Notes under the pieces: generated by a model
Databases searched by the model: none
What the model saw: only the letters and a program-made list of their open reading frames with translations
What the model was told of the DNA's origin: nothing
Position numbers and translations under genes: made by a program
Shown here: piece after piece, positions 1 to 11,942 of the stretch
Position numbering within the stretch: position 1 is the first letter of the stretch
Layout of the letters: the number at the start of each line of letters is the position of its first letter
From: Paramecium sonneborni
Taxonomy: Eukaryota > Ciliophora > Oligohymenophorea > Peniculida > Parameciidae
Direction: 5' to 3'
Assembly (NCBI GenBank): GCA_905182985.1
Contig: CAJJDN010000112.1
Location: forward strand, 200,678-264,677
Length of the DNA: 64,000 bases

Positions 1-104
1 CAGAAGAGCCAAAATCAACTTAAAGAAATTGATTATATCTTAAATTACAATAAATTATTCACAAATAAAAGATATAAATAGAAATATTATAAATTAAGTC
101 TAAC
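1..104. other. Left-edge stretch, possible end of a plus-strand gene
   Basis: This lies beyond the TGA of the neighbouring minus-strand gene. One plus frame reads a short charged tail and stops at a TGA at 30-32, so the last codons of a gene running in from the left are possible. It is too short to support, and the rest is AT-rich spacer. Confidence 0.2.
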
Positions 105-1280
105 TCATTTTTTTTTAATTTTAGGACTACCATGATTTGAAACACAAATTTAACTTGGTGTAAGATGTCTTGATCTTAAACTTCTCATAGAGTTTTTTAA
201 ATCTTCAAAATTTTTAGAAGAACAAGCTAAATTAGTTCTACCTTTAACAAAGAAGTTTTATTGTTAATTTAAATGAAAAGCTTTTTTCTTTTGATTACTA
301 TTATTAATATTTCTTTTAGTTGAGAACATTTTTTTAGCAAGTTCTATGAGTAATTCATTTTATTATGGTGTATTTCTAGCTGTATTTAAGCAAGATTTAG
401 TAAATTCAATATTTCCAAGAGATGCTTATCTTGATTTTAATTATGGTGGTTTTTTGAGAGTTTATATAGGGATATCAAGTTTAGATGATTATTATTTATG
501 AGCTGAAGATTATCTTGATGTTGAAACAGGTTTTGGAATACGTTAAGTTAAAGGAGGAGAATTGATTTATTTTGTTTATTTTAATTACATTTCAATAGTT
601 TTTTTAAGAGTTCCTTAACAATTTTAATAGATAATTCTTTAAGCATCTTAAGATGGTTTAAATTATTTTTAAATTTATTTATTTTGATTAAAAATTTAAA
701 ATGGTTTAGGCTTAGTCTATGTTTCTCCTATCATTTAAACTAAGTCTTTGAGAACAGTAGTATTACTAACTCTTGAGATATCAGTTGATTATAATTTAAG
801 ATCTTTTAATAAATACTTAAGTTAACTAACAGAGCAATCATCAGAAGAATCTTTAACTTTAGTTGGAGTTTATTATTTTATATCCTCGTATAATCCTAAT
901 TCTATTTTAACTTTACAATATTATATTTCCCTTACTTTTTCCATTCTTTTATTTATTTATTTAGAATGAAAGTTTCTTGGAATATTAATGTGGTATTTAT
1001 AATATTCTAATAATGAAGGAATTCTATCATCACTTTCAAAAAATCTATAAAATCTTTTTTAATAATATTATTATTTTCATTACCTACGCATGTATTCTTT
1101 TTCTTCACCAAACTATGTATTGTCTTTGTTTCGAATAGTAGATTTAACTTATTTTTCATCTAAAATATCATTAATGTCCTTTTCATAAAAAAAGTTTTGT
1201 GATTAAGAGTATTTAGAATACAATGCTCTTTTGAGAATTAACTGAAAAGATCCATCAGCGGCTAATTTTTGGCAAAACAT
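105..1280 (-). CDS. Uncharacterised low-complexity protein
   Basis: I do not recognise this protein. It reads about 378 residues from an ATG at 1280 to a TGA at 105-107, with one 39-nt intron (GTAATG...TATAG) near 1045-1090. The exon lengths then divide exactly by three. The first third looks globular and contains a short aromatic and basic patch (LLEYYKYHINIPRNF) soon after the intron. The rest is rich in Q, N, S and K and ends in basic residues, as in a disordered tail. It lies 57 bp downstream of the SF-assemblin-like gene on the same strand. Function is unknown; the open frame and neat splicing make it a likely real gene. Confidence 0.6.
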
Positions 1281-1337
1281 ACATTATTTAACTTACATTT
1301 ATATTTTAATTATTTTAATATATTATAATATAAAACA

Positions 1338-2209
1338 TCAAACATCTTTACCTAAGATACCTAGAGTATTTTAAATAGTTCTAATAACTGATCTTAAATC
1401 ATCAACTACTTTATCTTATTAATCAAATCTATTATTAATTTCATCTTCAATATTATCTATTTATAAATGAAATTCTTTAACAGTATTATTTCTAAATCCT
1501 TCAGAATAACGATTCTCAGATTATAATGAATGATTAATATTTTTAATTAATTCTTAATGTTTCTATTCTTTTTCATTAGCTTCATTTTTTATAGCTTAAT
1601 CAATAGATTATGAAGTGTCTTTGATAGTATTTAATATTTTTTTTTCATTTGCCACTCTAGTTTACTTTTCTAATTCAAAATTACCAAACAATTCTAATAA
1701 TATTTATAAATATATATTTACAATCAATAGATTTCTGAATATTTTCAATATTTTCTTTTTCAATTCTAATTCTATCTAATTTTTCTTATTCTATAGCTTA
1801 ATCTAATTTGACTATATCAGAATCTAAAGTAGCTAATTATGCATTTGTATGAGTTTTATATGTATTATGTTATTAATTATGTTTATTTTCCAAGTCTATA
1901 TATATATATGAAATCGTAACTTGAAATATTTGTATTATTTGTTTTTTAGAATGTTTATATCTTTCCATTCAATTCAACGGCTAATTTAACGAACATTTAT
2001 TTGGTTTAAGTAATTTTGCTATTAGATGTTTAAATTCAATTATACTCATAAACTTCATCAAATTTTGCTTATAAATCTGCCTTGGCTTATTCTCTATTCT
2101 TTTTCATAATTTCATAATCTTATTAAAGTTAGACAATATCTTTATCAAGTGGTTTAAGATTGCCTGTTATTTTAAATGTATTTGTAGTAAGTGCTGCGGT
2201 TGTTTCCAT
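1338..2209 (-). CDS. SF-assemblin / beta-giardin family coiled-coil protein
   Basis: Predicted structural protein of the striated fibres attached to basal bodies. After removing introns of 27, 25 and 28 nt the frame gives 263 residues, close to the usual family length (about 250-300). The N-terminus is short, with T and A, followed by a nearly continuous alpha-helical coiled coil with regular E/K/Q heptads. The C-terminus (DDLRSVIRTIQNTLGILGKD) resembles the conserved end of SF-assemblins. The start at 2209 follows an AT-rich leader and a 288-bp gap to the next gene. Ciliates carry many SF-assemblin paralogues. The family call rests on coiled-coil pattern, length and C-terminus, so another coiled-coil family is possible. 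Confidence 0.65.
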
Positions 2210-2497
2210 TAAAAAATTATTATAATTTATAATATTAATAATGAAAATATTTCAGTCTTATATTATATATATTTAAAAACAATTAACAAAATATTAATAT
2301 ATATATAATAACTTAATAGCAATTAAGAATTGATAATTGATTTAATAATACTCATTTATTTAAATTAAATTTAATAGTATTTAAGATGAAGTTTATTAAA
2401 AATGAATATATTTAGAAATTAATAGAAGAATGATTATAAATAATTAAATGAAATTTAAAGAAAAATGTAATTATAAATATATGTTTTAGGTTTAGTT

Positions 2498-3640
2498 TCA
2501 AATATTATGTATTCTTTGCTTGAATTAGTGTTCTTGAGTCATTGATCTTAATTAATTTTTTAATCCTTAAGTATTTTATACTTTATTCATATCTAGATAT
2601 TGATGTGGATTATTTAAGGCATCATTAATGAATTTATCCCACATTGAATTAGGAATCTTTCTTTAAAGCATTTCTTTATGTAAAATACATAAAGGTATTT
2701 TTTAAGATGGATGAGTATTAGGTAATTTAGTTTTCTAGGCTAAACATTTAGAATAGAATATTCTTTATTACTAATTATATTGATTTGAGTTATTAAGATC
2801 ACTATCATTTTAATTTGCTTCACTTTCATCAAATTAGGATGTAGATATTTTAGTTAATATTTCACTTTTCATATCATACAATTAATTTCTATCTTAACTT
2901 CCTGAAAACTTTGTTATTATAGTAGGTCTTCCATATGGGGAATTTTAAAATTGTGATGGAGGTGGTAATTATGATAGTCTATTTTATTCTGAAGGTTATT
3001 AATAACGATAAGTTGATGATTATTATGATTATTATGATTAATATGCACTACTATTATAATTGTTATAATTATTGTTTAGTTAATTACTATAATTATTATA
3101 ATTATTATTTAGTTAAATATTATTTATCTAATTATTATTTATCTAATTAGTATTATTATTATTAATTTGATTTCTGCTGTTGATTTGATTACTATTAACT
3201 TTTTGAGTATCAATTCTAGGAGTACGAATCTCCTTTTCTAATTAAGTTTACTTTTATAATCCTAAAGAATGTAATCTTTCTAAATATAATGCAATAGCTA
3301 ATGAACCACGATATGATTCTGTCATAGTTCGTAACTCTTAATTTAAGTCTTATAGTTTTCTGAATTCAATTTAATTTGTATTTTATATTGTCTATATTTA
3401 TTCACACATTTCATCTGCTCTTATTAAATATTTGCTGTTTTCTTATTTCTATTCTTTTGAATTTAATTGTTGAATAGACTCTCTCAATTTTGAAATCTTG
3501 AAATTTATCTCATCTAAAATCCTATTTGATTTTAGAACTGCTGTTACACTCTTTGAAACACTTAAACATTTAAATGTGTGTGAATCAATCTCATTTATTG
3601 GAATTAAATTCTCACAATTCATGCAAGGAACTGAATACAT
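2498..3640 (-). CDS. Q/N-rich protein with N-terminal C2HC zinc finger
   Basis: An uninterrupted 380-residue frame if TAA and TAG are read as Gln. Residues 6-25 hold C-x2-C-x11-H-x3-C, a pattern like C2HC or TRAF/UBZ-type zinc fingers that often bind ubiquitin or protein partners. A helical segment follows. The middle (about residues 150-230) is a long low-complexity tract of N, Q, Y and S, including several near-repeats of N-N-Y-N. The C-terminus is globular again, with a short conserved-looking block (LCILHKEMLQRKIPNSMWDK). Prion-like Q/N tracts are common in ciliates because Gln has extra codons. The function is unknown. The start at 3640 is the first ATG before the Cys pair. Confidence 0.65.
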
Positions 3641-3832
3641 ATTTTATGAAACACTTTTTTAAACCCTTATTTACTAATCAAGATTCTTTGCACTTTAACT
3701 ATTGGGTTTACCTGATCTTAAAGAAAAATAATCAGTTTGCATTATATTAATTTTTATATATATATATAGACTATTTAATTTTTTTATTTTAACATATTCT
3801 CCTCAATAACTACTAGTTATTTCTTATTCAAA

Positions 3833-4637
3833 TCAACAACAACCTTTATCATCTTTTCCTTATACCTTTTAACTTCTTTAATGTATTGTCTATCCATTTA
3901 TACTTTTTTTATTGCCTTATTCTTCTTAACGATTTTACAACTCTTTATTCCCAGATCCTATTTTTATTCCATATTGCTAAAAGATATAATTAAATGACTA
4001 ATTAAACATCTTAAGATGGATCTATATCTCCACAATCTATTCTTTTCAGAATTATTTTAGCCATTTATTCAAATACATTATTTACATTCTCTCCTGTTTT
4101 TGCCGAAGTCTCAAAATATGTAAATCCTTCTCTTTTAGCAAATGCTTATGCTTCATCTCTTGAAACTTAACGTCTTATGTATATTATTATTATTATTGCA
4201 CTTTTCATTTAAATCTATTTTATTTCCTACTAATGTCATTTCTATTTTATCACAAGCATAACTTTAAATCTCTTTATTCCATTTTGTAATATTCTCAAAT
4301 GATTATCTTGATGTCACATCAAATACTAAAATACCTCCTATTGATCTATTATTTTTAGTATACTAATACAAACCCTCTGTAATATGACCGAACTATTGAT
4401 TTAAATGCTTCTTAACCAGAAGTATCCCATATCTATAACTTTATTCTTTTATCATTTATTGTTGTATATTTAGATCCAAATTCAACACCAATTGTTGCAT
4501 CATGTTCATTTCGGAATTTAGAATCAGTGAATTAAAGTACAAGACAACTTTTACCAACGCCTATTATATCATATTTACTCCAATATACATATATCACCAA
4601 CGATAATAAATTTCAGAAGATAATTATAATTATTCAT
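3833..4637 (-). CDS. Rab-family small GTPase (Rab2/4/14-like)
   Basis: A membrane-traffic GTPase that cycles between GDP and GTP on vesicle membranes. Four introns (28, 28, 28 and 31 nt) give 229 residues. The P-loop is GDICVGKSC (the first intron splits it), switch I has TIGVEFG, and switch II has WDTSGQE. The base-binding motifs GNKIDL and ETSAK are also present. The C-terminus ends in GCC, a double-cysteine geranylgeranylation signal. The catalytic switch II Gln is a TAA codon at 4412-4414, so the reassigned code is certain here. The N-terminus (YLLKFIIVGD, VLQFTDSKFR) resembles the Rab2/Rab4/Rab14 group. Its start is 8 bp from the stop of the upstream TBC gene. Confidence 0.93.
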
Positions 4638-4645
4638 TATTTATA

Positions 4646-5794
4646 TCAATTAAGCATATCCTTCAAAAAATTACTTAAACCTTTTGGATATGATTATAAT
4701 TATTCAATCAAAGGTAACTCCTTCCGATATTCTTTTGCATACTATTATATTTCATGTTTTTGCAATCTATATTTATTTGAATCATCTAGGCCATGTACAT
4801 TTAAAGACTATTAATCTAATTGTTAAAACCATATTGCAATTTCTGAGAACTCATTAATAGCTAATATTTAAGATTGAAACTAATCAAGTATTGTTATAAT
4901 TAAGGATGGTAAGTAAAAGATGCCTTCAACAATAATGTAATCCCAAATTCGTAGACAATATTACAATTAGAGGTTGTATAAAAAGAGTGTCAGTATGATT
5001 TTAGTTAACCAAAAGGATTCTGGAAATTTGAGTTATGAATTTAAATGTTTATAAAGTTGAGGTTGATACTTTAATAATAATTTTTGGGTGATAAATTCTA
5101 AGAATCCAAGTAATTGAAATTTTGAATCATAATTAAAATAGAGCATAAATTTAGGATGTGCAAATAAAGTGACAAGACATTAAAAACTATAGTATTCATC
5201 ACCACCAGAAACAAGGAGTAGAAATCCAGCAATAAAATTCATTCCTTAACAATAGCCAAGTATTGGATATATATTAACAAGGGCTTATAAAATGTTATAC
5301 AATTATAAATGAGCAATAGTGTAATTATCATTAGTTGTTTAAAAGAAGGGATGATTAATTAATGTTCTTTTGATATCTTTATTAATAAGTTCTGATGATC
5401 CATGATAATTGTATGGATATTAATTTTTTAAAAGTATAGATTTCCATGCAGCCCATCTTAATTTGGATGGAGGGCCTTATTTAATTAGATTGATATAATG
5501 TTATTTGCTTATAATGTAATATGTTTAAAGTGACTTTTCTAATGGGAATGTACAATGATGATATTTTTGAATGAGTTCTTTTTCAAGATCAAAATCTTAA
5601 AAGTTTGTAGTTTAGAGTATATTATTCCATTCTTTTAATTTGTAATGATCTGAATCTGTTCTATTGAGATATGGTCCAATCTTATGTTTTAATTGATATG
5701 AGTTTCTATCAGATTGTGTAAAAGAAGAAGAAGATGGAATGAGTGGAAGTTCTTATTTTTTATGACAACTCGAAAGTATATTGGACTAACCCAT
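4646..5794 (-). CDS. TBC-domain protein, probable Rab GTPase-activating protein
   Basis: An intronless 382-residue frame. TBC proteins speed GTP hydrolysis by Rabs using two inserted fingers, and both are visible. The arginine finger is in INKDIKRTL (pattern I-x2-D-x2-R-T). The glutamine finger is in GYCQGMNFIAGF, with the Gln written TAA at 5246-5248. The domain starts at KQGPPSKLRWAAWK (about residue 125). The N-terminal 120 residues are Ser-rich and probably disordered. It lies just upstream of a Rab gene on the same strand with an 8-bp spacer, which suggests but does not prove a functional pair. A divergent PIWI gene starts 59 bp away. Confidence 0.92.
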
Positions 5795-5853
5795 TTTTAA
5801 AATCTTGAATAAGATTTCGCTATTTAAGGTGTAAAGTTTGAAATAAAATATTT

Positions 5854-8284
5854 ATGTAAAAAATAAGTGATTTACCAAAGAGACCAGGAAGATCATAAAG
5901 ATTGGAACAAATAAGTAGAAGGATAAATTTAATATCAAATCACTTTCCTATGAAGTTCATAGAGTAAAATCAAGCAATTAATATATACTCAGTTGATTTA
6001 GATCCAGTAATAGCAGATGATGCTAGAAAATTAAGAGAAGAGATTATTAAATTAGCAAGAAAAGATTTTGAAGCATAAGGATTGAAAGAATTTACAGTAA
6101 TATATTTTAAGATGATTTTAGTTAAGAGGCTAGAATATATGGTCATCTTATAATATTCAAGATAGATTAATAGGAAAAGCATAATTTTAATAGTAAGAGT
6201 ATATAGTTATTGTCTAACATAAGAAAGAGTATACTTTATAAGATTTATCAGAAACGACTACTAATCCAGTCACATAATCAATTAATGTAGCAGTTAAAAG
6301 ATCTTTAAAAGAAATGGGAATGATTGAAATAGGTAGATAATCTAAATTTTATGATCCAAAGAATATTGAATGCAATAGAGTAATATTTCTATTTAATTTC
6401 ATTAGATTAATGAACATGGATTAAAAGTGTGGAGAGGAATTAAGACTTCTTTTTAAATTTATTAAGGCATGCCTTTCCTATAAATAGATTTTGCATCCAG
6501 AGTTCTTAGAGATCAAACTGCTTTAGAATTTATGTTGAATCTTAATACTAGGAGTATTTAAGATATTAAAAATGAAATGATAGGATTAAGTGTTTTAGCA
6601 GCATATGGGAATTGCAGAATTTATAGAATAGATGAAATTGAATTTAGTTTAAATCCTACTCATTCCTTCTAATTATAAGATGGAAAATCTATTACATATT
6701 AAGAATATTATAAATAAAGATATAATATTTAAATTAGAGATCTTTAATAACCTCTATTAATGTATAAGGATAAAAGAAATTTAGATAAAATTGCATATTT
6801 AGTACCTGAATTATTAACTATGACAGGATTAACTGATCGTTAAAGAGCTGATTATAAATGTATGTAAAGTGTTGCCAAATATACTAAATTGTCACCATAG
6901 TAAAGAGATGATGAAATCTATAGATTTTATTAAGATTTAAAAAAAAATCTTTAAAAAAAGAATATATAATTAAGTGATGATTAAAATGTATAAGGATTTT
7001 AATTGTAAGCACCAAGAATTTATATGGGTAATAAAGAATATTAAACAGATTAAAGTGGATTCTTTATGATTAAAGATCCTGTCTTTTAAGGATCTCATAT
7101 TTAAGATTGGTTTATGGTTTATTAATCAAGAGGTAAAAATGATGATGATGATGTTGATTTTATTGTCTCAGAATTATAGAAATAAGGAGAAAAAATAGGA
7201 ATTAGAATTGAAAAGCCTTATTTTGTAATGCTTAAAGATAATAATATATAAAATTGGTTATAAAGATTAAATGCTGAGATAGGAAATAAACCTCCATAAA
7301 TGATAGTCACATTTGTTAATGAAAGAGACAAAGATAAAATCTATGGACACATTAAGAGATATTGTTTTTAAGATTTAGGTATTAGTCATCAAAACATTCT
7401 AAGCAAATTCTTAAGAACTAAGAATCCTTCTAGTGTTGCTTCTAAAATTGCATAATAGATGAGTATGAAATTAGGTAATGCTTTATGGGCTATTCCTAAA
7501 CCAAATGGTGTATCAGATAAAACAATGATTGTTGGTATTGATATTTACCATAAATTATTAACTAATCGTAAATCTTGCATGGGATTTGTTGCTTATTTAG
7601 AATCAGAATGTTTGAATACATTTTCTAAACCTATAATAATGAGAGAAGGATAAGAACTATCTCATGAAGTAGGGAGAGTAATTGTTGAAGCTATTTCTGC
7701 TTATTTTGAAAGAAATGGTAAAAAATATCTACCAGATACTATAATAGTATTTAGAGATGGAGTTGGTAATGCATAAATAGATGCACTTAAATAGACTGAA
7801 ATCTAATAAATGAAAAATGCAATAAAAAGTATTAATAAAAATTACAATCCTTAATTTGCTGTTATAATGATAAATAAAAAAATAAATGATCGTTTCTTTA
7901 TGATCAATAATGGAGGATAATAATAAATGAAATCATAATTATCTAATCCTCCTTCAGGCACTGTTATTGGTGATAAAATTACGTCATCTAATTTCGATTA
8001 TTTTATTACTGCCTAATATGTTACATAAGGTACATGTACTCCAACTCATTATCGAGTATTAGAAAACAATACAAATTGGAGTGAAGAGTTATTTTGGTAA
8101 TTAACATATTATTAATGCTTTAATTATTAGAATTGGAGTGGAGCTGTAAGGTATTTGTTTAATTATTCCAATATATAGAGTGCCAGCATGTGTATAATAT
8201 GCTCATAAATTAGCTTATTTAATTGGAGATACATATTAGGGAAATATTCATAAAAGATTGGCACATTTATAATGTTGTCTATGA
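5854..8284 (+). CDS. PIWI-clade Argonaute (PAZ-PIWI protein)
   Basis: Binds small guide RNAs; in ciliates such proteins act in DNA-elimination (scanRNA) or silencing pathways. Three introns (6097-6121, 6380-6405, 8151-8178) leave 783 residues. The N-terminus has KRPGRSQRLEQISRRINLISNHF. The PAZ region lies around residues 230-370. The PIWI domain keeps a complete D-D-H slicer set: the first Asp in TMIVGIDIYHK, the second in VFRDGVGNAQ and the His in TPTHYRVL. The 3' end RVPACVQYAHKLAYLIGDTY is the usual PIWI terminus. The start at 5854 gives this N-terminus and lies 59 bp from a divergent gene. It should be cleavage-competent. Which small-RNA class it binds cannot be told from sequence. Confidence 0.95.
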
Positions 8285-8480
8285 TGATTTTTAATGATTG
8301 TTATGTTAGATAAATTAAATTTTATAAAATTTACTTATTTAATATATAAATTATCTTGAAATGTAGTAATATCAAAAAACCTTTATAGGGAAACCTTTAG
8401 ATCGAAATCTAATAGTTAGATCAACTCTAAAGTTACCATAAATAAGGTAAGATCTATCAAATCATTAGAGTATTGGAACT

Positions 8481-9386
8481 ATGAATATCCCAAATAGGTC
8501 ATCAGAACATATTCGTAATTCACGCCTACATACTAAAACAAAAACTAGAGATACTATAAAAGCTGTTGTTAAAGAACGTCCTCATTTTAAACAGTTACCA
8601 TCAGATAGAACAATGCCTACATTACCGTCATTAAATTCACCAAGGTCTGAAGATGAGGGTGAATCAACACATAAAAGTTAGTTTTCTTTAAGAAGAACTG
8701 TTATTGATACTCTCTCATTACGTCAATCTCGAAGGACTAGTGTAGAGAAAGACAGATTCAAAGAAGAAAAGAAAGAAGAAAAGAAAGAAGAAGAAAGAGT
8801 CGATTACTAATTATTAGACAGAGAAATTGAAAAATCTTAAAATTAATAAATAATTAATCAACAACAGTTACAAACAAGTAATAGTAATAACAATGAATTC
8901 AATCTAAATTAATAGAACTTAGATGAAGTTATTGAAGAACCTATTGAAGAAATAAGACCAAAAAAAGAATCTTAATCAATTAGACCCAAAAATGAAAGTG
9001 TCTCCTCACAATTCACTTAGCCTACTGATGAAATACATTCAGTATGGGATAACGTTGATTTGTATTTAAGAGGAGTTCAATTCGATGAATTCGATTAATA
9101 AACATAATTACAATCATTTTTGTAACTCTACAAAATGAGAAGTGGAGGATTCCCTGTAAGTTACTTAACATTAAATAAGGGCTAAAGAGAGAATTTGTCT
9201 AATGAAGAAGTTATCAGAAGAGCTGCTGAATATGCCAAAGGTAATCGACAAGTATTTAAGAAATATTTCCCTACTAAACAAGTTGTATTTGAAAATGATG
9301 AAGATTATACATAATAATATGATGTAAATAACGATGCTAATTTTTAAAAATTCTAAAAGTATATTCAGAAATACAATCAATAATGA
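8481..9386 (+). CDS. Uncharacterised charged protein
   Basis: I do not recognise it. From the ATG at 8481 the frame runs 301 residues to a TGA at 9384-9386. The first 90 residues are basic and Ser-rich. Near residues 93-105 there is a K/E tract built from AAGAAG-type repeats, then a Q/N-rich and acidic linker. The C-terminal 90 residues look folded and contain aromatic residues. An upstream ATG at about 8361 could join by a 50-nt intron ending at 8516, giving a longer N-terminus, so the start is uncertain. It is 196 bp downstream of the PIWI gene and convergent with V-ATPase a (53 bp between stops). Confidence 0.6.
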
Positions 9387-9439
9387 GAACACTAATGAAT
9401 TATATCTCATAATCATAATTAACAATATCTATTTATAAC

Positions 9440-11859
9440 TCATAATGAGTAAACCTTAAATTCTATTCCATCTCCCTTATAAAACTTATTCTAAAACTCT
9501 ACCCTTTATTTATTATTTCTATTTAATACCAATGCAATCTTAAAGAATGTAAAAAACACTCCATTGTATCCATACACATTAATACTCCAAAACTCACTAA
9601 TGCCCAAATTGGATATCTTAATAATGCCTATTATTTTATTTAAATATTCTACCCCTATAATACTTCCCTCTGTTATTGAATTTGACAAAATTAAAGAATA
9701 AAACACATCTGCTAATTAAGAATGAGCCAAACTCAATGCCCATAATCTTAAATAACTAGCTGTATTTGATATCACACCTAATACAAATTCTATTGTTTCT
9801 ATTGTTTCATGAACTATTAATTCAGTAAATTCTTCATCTGCACTTAATTCATTATGATCATGTATTTATAATAACGATTTCTCTTATTGAGTTTCATCCA
9901 AAATACTTTAAATTTGTAACTCAATCACTTATGATCCTTCTATTGATTAACCACTATTCTTTACTATAGTATTTCTTTTCCTTTTATATATCGAATAACC
10001 TTTTATAATATGTGAAAACCACATCCAAGGAATACTAATAACAGCTATAATTATTAATATTGCTTGAATCAGTTCTTAAGAATTTACATTCCACATTGAT
10101 GGCCCTTCCACTGATCCAAAAGATAAAACCATTGTAATCATTGTATTTATTATACTTGGAGCATCATTTGGATTAAATTACTTTACCCATTTAAAAATGA
10201 TTAAAAAATCCATGTATCCTATTGTACTAGTGAGAAACAAAATCTAAGGTAAGAATTTACAACAAAATCCATAAGTATCCTTCTTATATATCAAGTTACA
10301 TCCTGATAAACATATACCTAAAAACATATGAAAATAAGCTATTATAACACTTAATTTCATTTTAAATGAATCATCAAATTCTAAATTATCTCCCCAAGCA
10401 GGATCTAATCCAAAAGGATATGTACAATCATGTTATTTATTTGGAGTCATTTATCCATCAACCACATAACAAGATCCAAAAAGATTTAATGATAAACTCA
10501 CAAAATCATTGTAAATCCAACCACAATAAAAACTAAAGAATCCCATCAACAAAATTAAGTATCTCAACTCATAGAATGGTTCAAATTTATAAAAAATGTT
10601 ATAAATTCCAAACATAAGTAAACAAAAGCCATGACCAATATCACCAAACATAATACCAAATAAAAAAGGAAATGTTATTATGGTAAATATTGCAGGATTA
10701 ATTTCTCGATATCTTGCAATTCCATATGTATTCACTATCTATTAGAATACTGAAGTGAATTCATTTAACACAAAATATGTAGGTGGAGTTGTGTTAGGTA
10801 CTTTTTGGGAAATTTGACACCCTGGAATATCTCTATTTCTCTCCTTTACAAGCAAAAGGGTTTCATTTAATTAAGCACTATCTTTTTTTGGAATCCATAA
10901 TTCTCCAAGAAAGAGGTTACCTTACATTTTTAATTTATTCAACTGCATATAAAGTGCTTTCTCCTTTGATATATACATATTATAATGATCTAGTAACCTT
11001 ATTCCATCATTTTATTTGAGTAATTCTTGAATAGATGAATTTAATTGAACATTAGTTAATTCTATAAGCTTGATAAGAGATCAATAAATACTTATTTAAT
11101 TTCTTTGTGTTTGACAGTTAAATCATTTTAAATTTTATCAAATTCTTTGAGATTGAGCGGGAGTGTAAATCTGTTGAGAGAAATGGATTCCTAAACCTTT
11201 TAGAGTTTTTTCTTAAGGATGACACCTTGATCTGGGAATATGACAATATATAAGGCTTTTTAGTTTTATAATTTGATATGAACAAATGCATTACCTTTAG
11301 TAACTCTAAATACCATTCTTTAAAATCTAAGGAATAAGTATAAATTTACTGTTAGATTTCTTCTTATTTTAGTGTACCTATAAAGTAATCAATTTTGGAA
11401 TCTCTAGAGACAAAGAAATCTTCACCTAAGTACATTCTGCATTCTTATAAAATATCCAATTAATCATTAATGATGGTTTATTATTCAAGTAATTGTTCAT
11501 GATTTCTATTCTATTCAATGAAGGAATTAACTTTAGCATTGATTTATTCTTCCAATAGATCTAAATATTGATGTGTATGAATTTATGGGCACATTTTATG
11601 ATTAGTTTTGGTTGTGATAGTATAATGTTTAAGAATTGATAATTTTTGAGCAGTTTCAACAAGTAGATTCAATTTATTTAATAAATCATCACATCTAGAT
11701 TATGATTATGGAATACCTTTTTATATAATTAGCAAATGGTCTAGCAATAAGAGGTATAGATGGATCATGATCAACGATTTCTGCTTTTCCCATATAACCT
11801 AATTAATCCATAACAGCCCAAGCACTTTCTCTAGGCATTACAAGTTGATAGAAGGACAT
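9440..11859 (-). CDS. V-type H+-ATPase V0 subunit a
   Basis: The large membrane subunit that forms the proton half-channels of the V-ATPase and helps decide which organelle the pump is sent to. The start [20 protein letters not shown] is the classical family N-terminus. A cytosolic half of about 380 residues precedes several membrane helices ([15 protein letters not shown] is typical). The functional Arg is in [13 protein letters not shown], and the C-terminus is [20 protein letters not shown]. At least three short introns are needed, including 25- and 26-nt ones near the 3' end and a 22-nt one near 11710-11732. Ciliates have many subunit a paralogues. The promoter is shared with the divergent K+ channel gene (83 bp between starts). 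Confidence 0.94.
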
Positions 11860-11942
11860 TTCTTATGATCTTTACATATAATAAATAATTTATAATTCTA
11901 TTTATTTAAAATGGATGGAGTTGATCACATAATATTATAATT

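Noticed and set aside
3000..3160. Tandem TTATTA/AATTAT repeats as a microsatellite or minisatellite
   Set aside because: They are the reverse strand of an N/Q-rich coding tract in the zinc-finger protein.
8760..8800. AAGAAG repeat as a CRISPR-like or regulatory repeat
   Set aside because: It is in frame and encodes a Lys/Glu tract.
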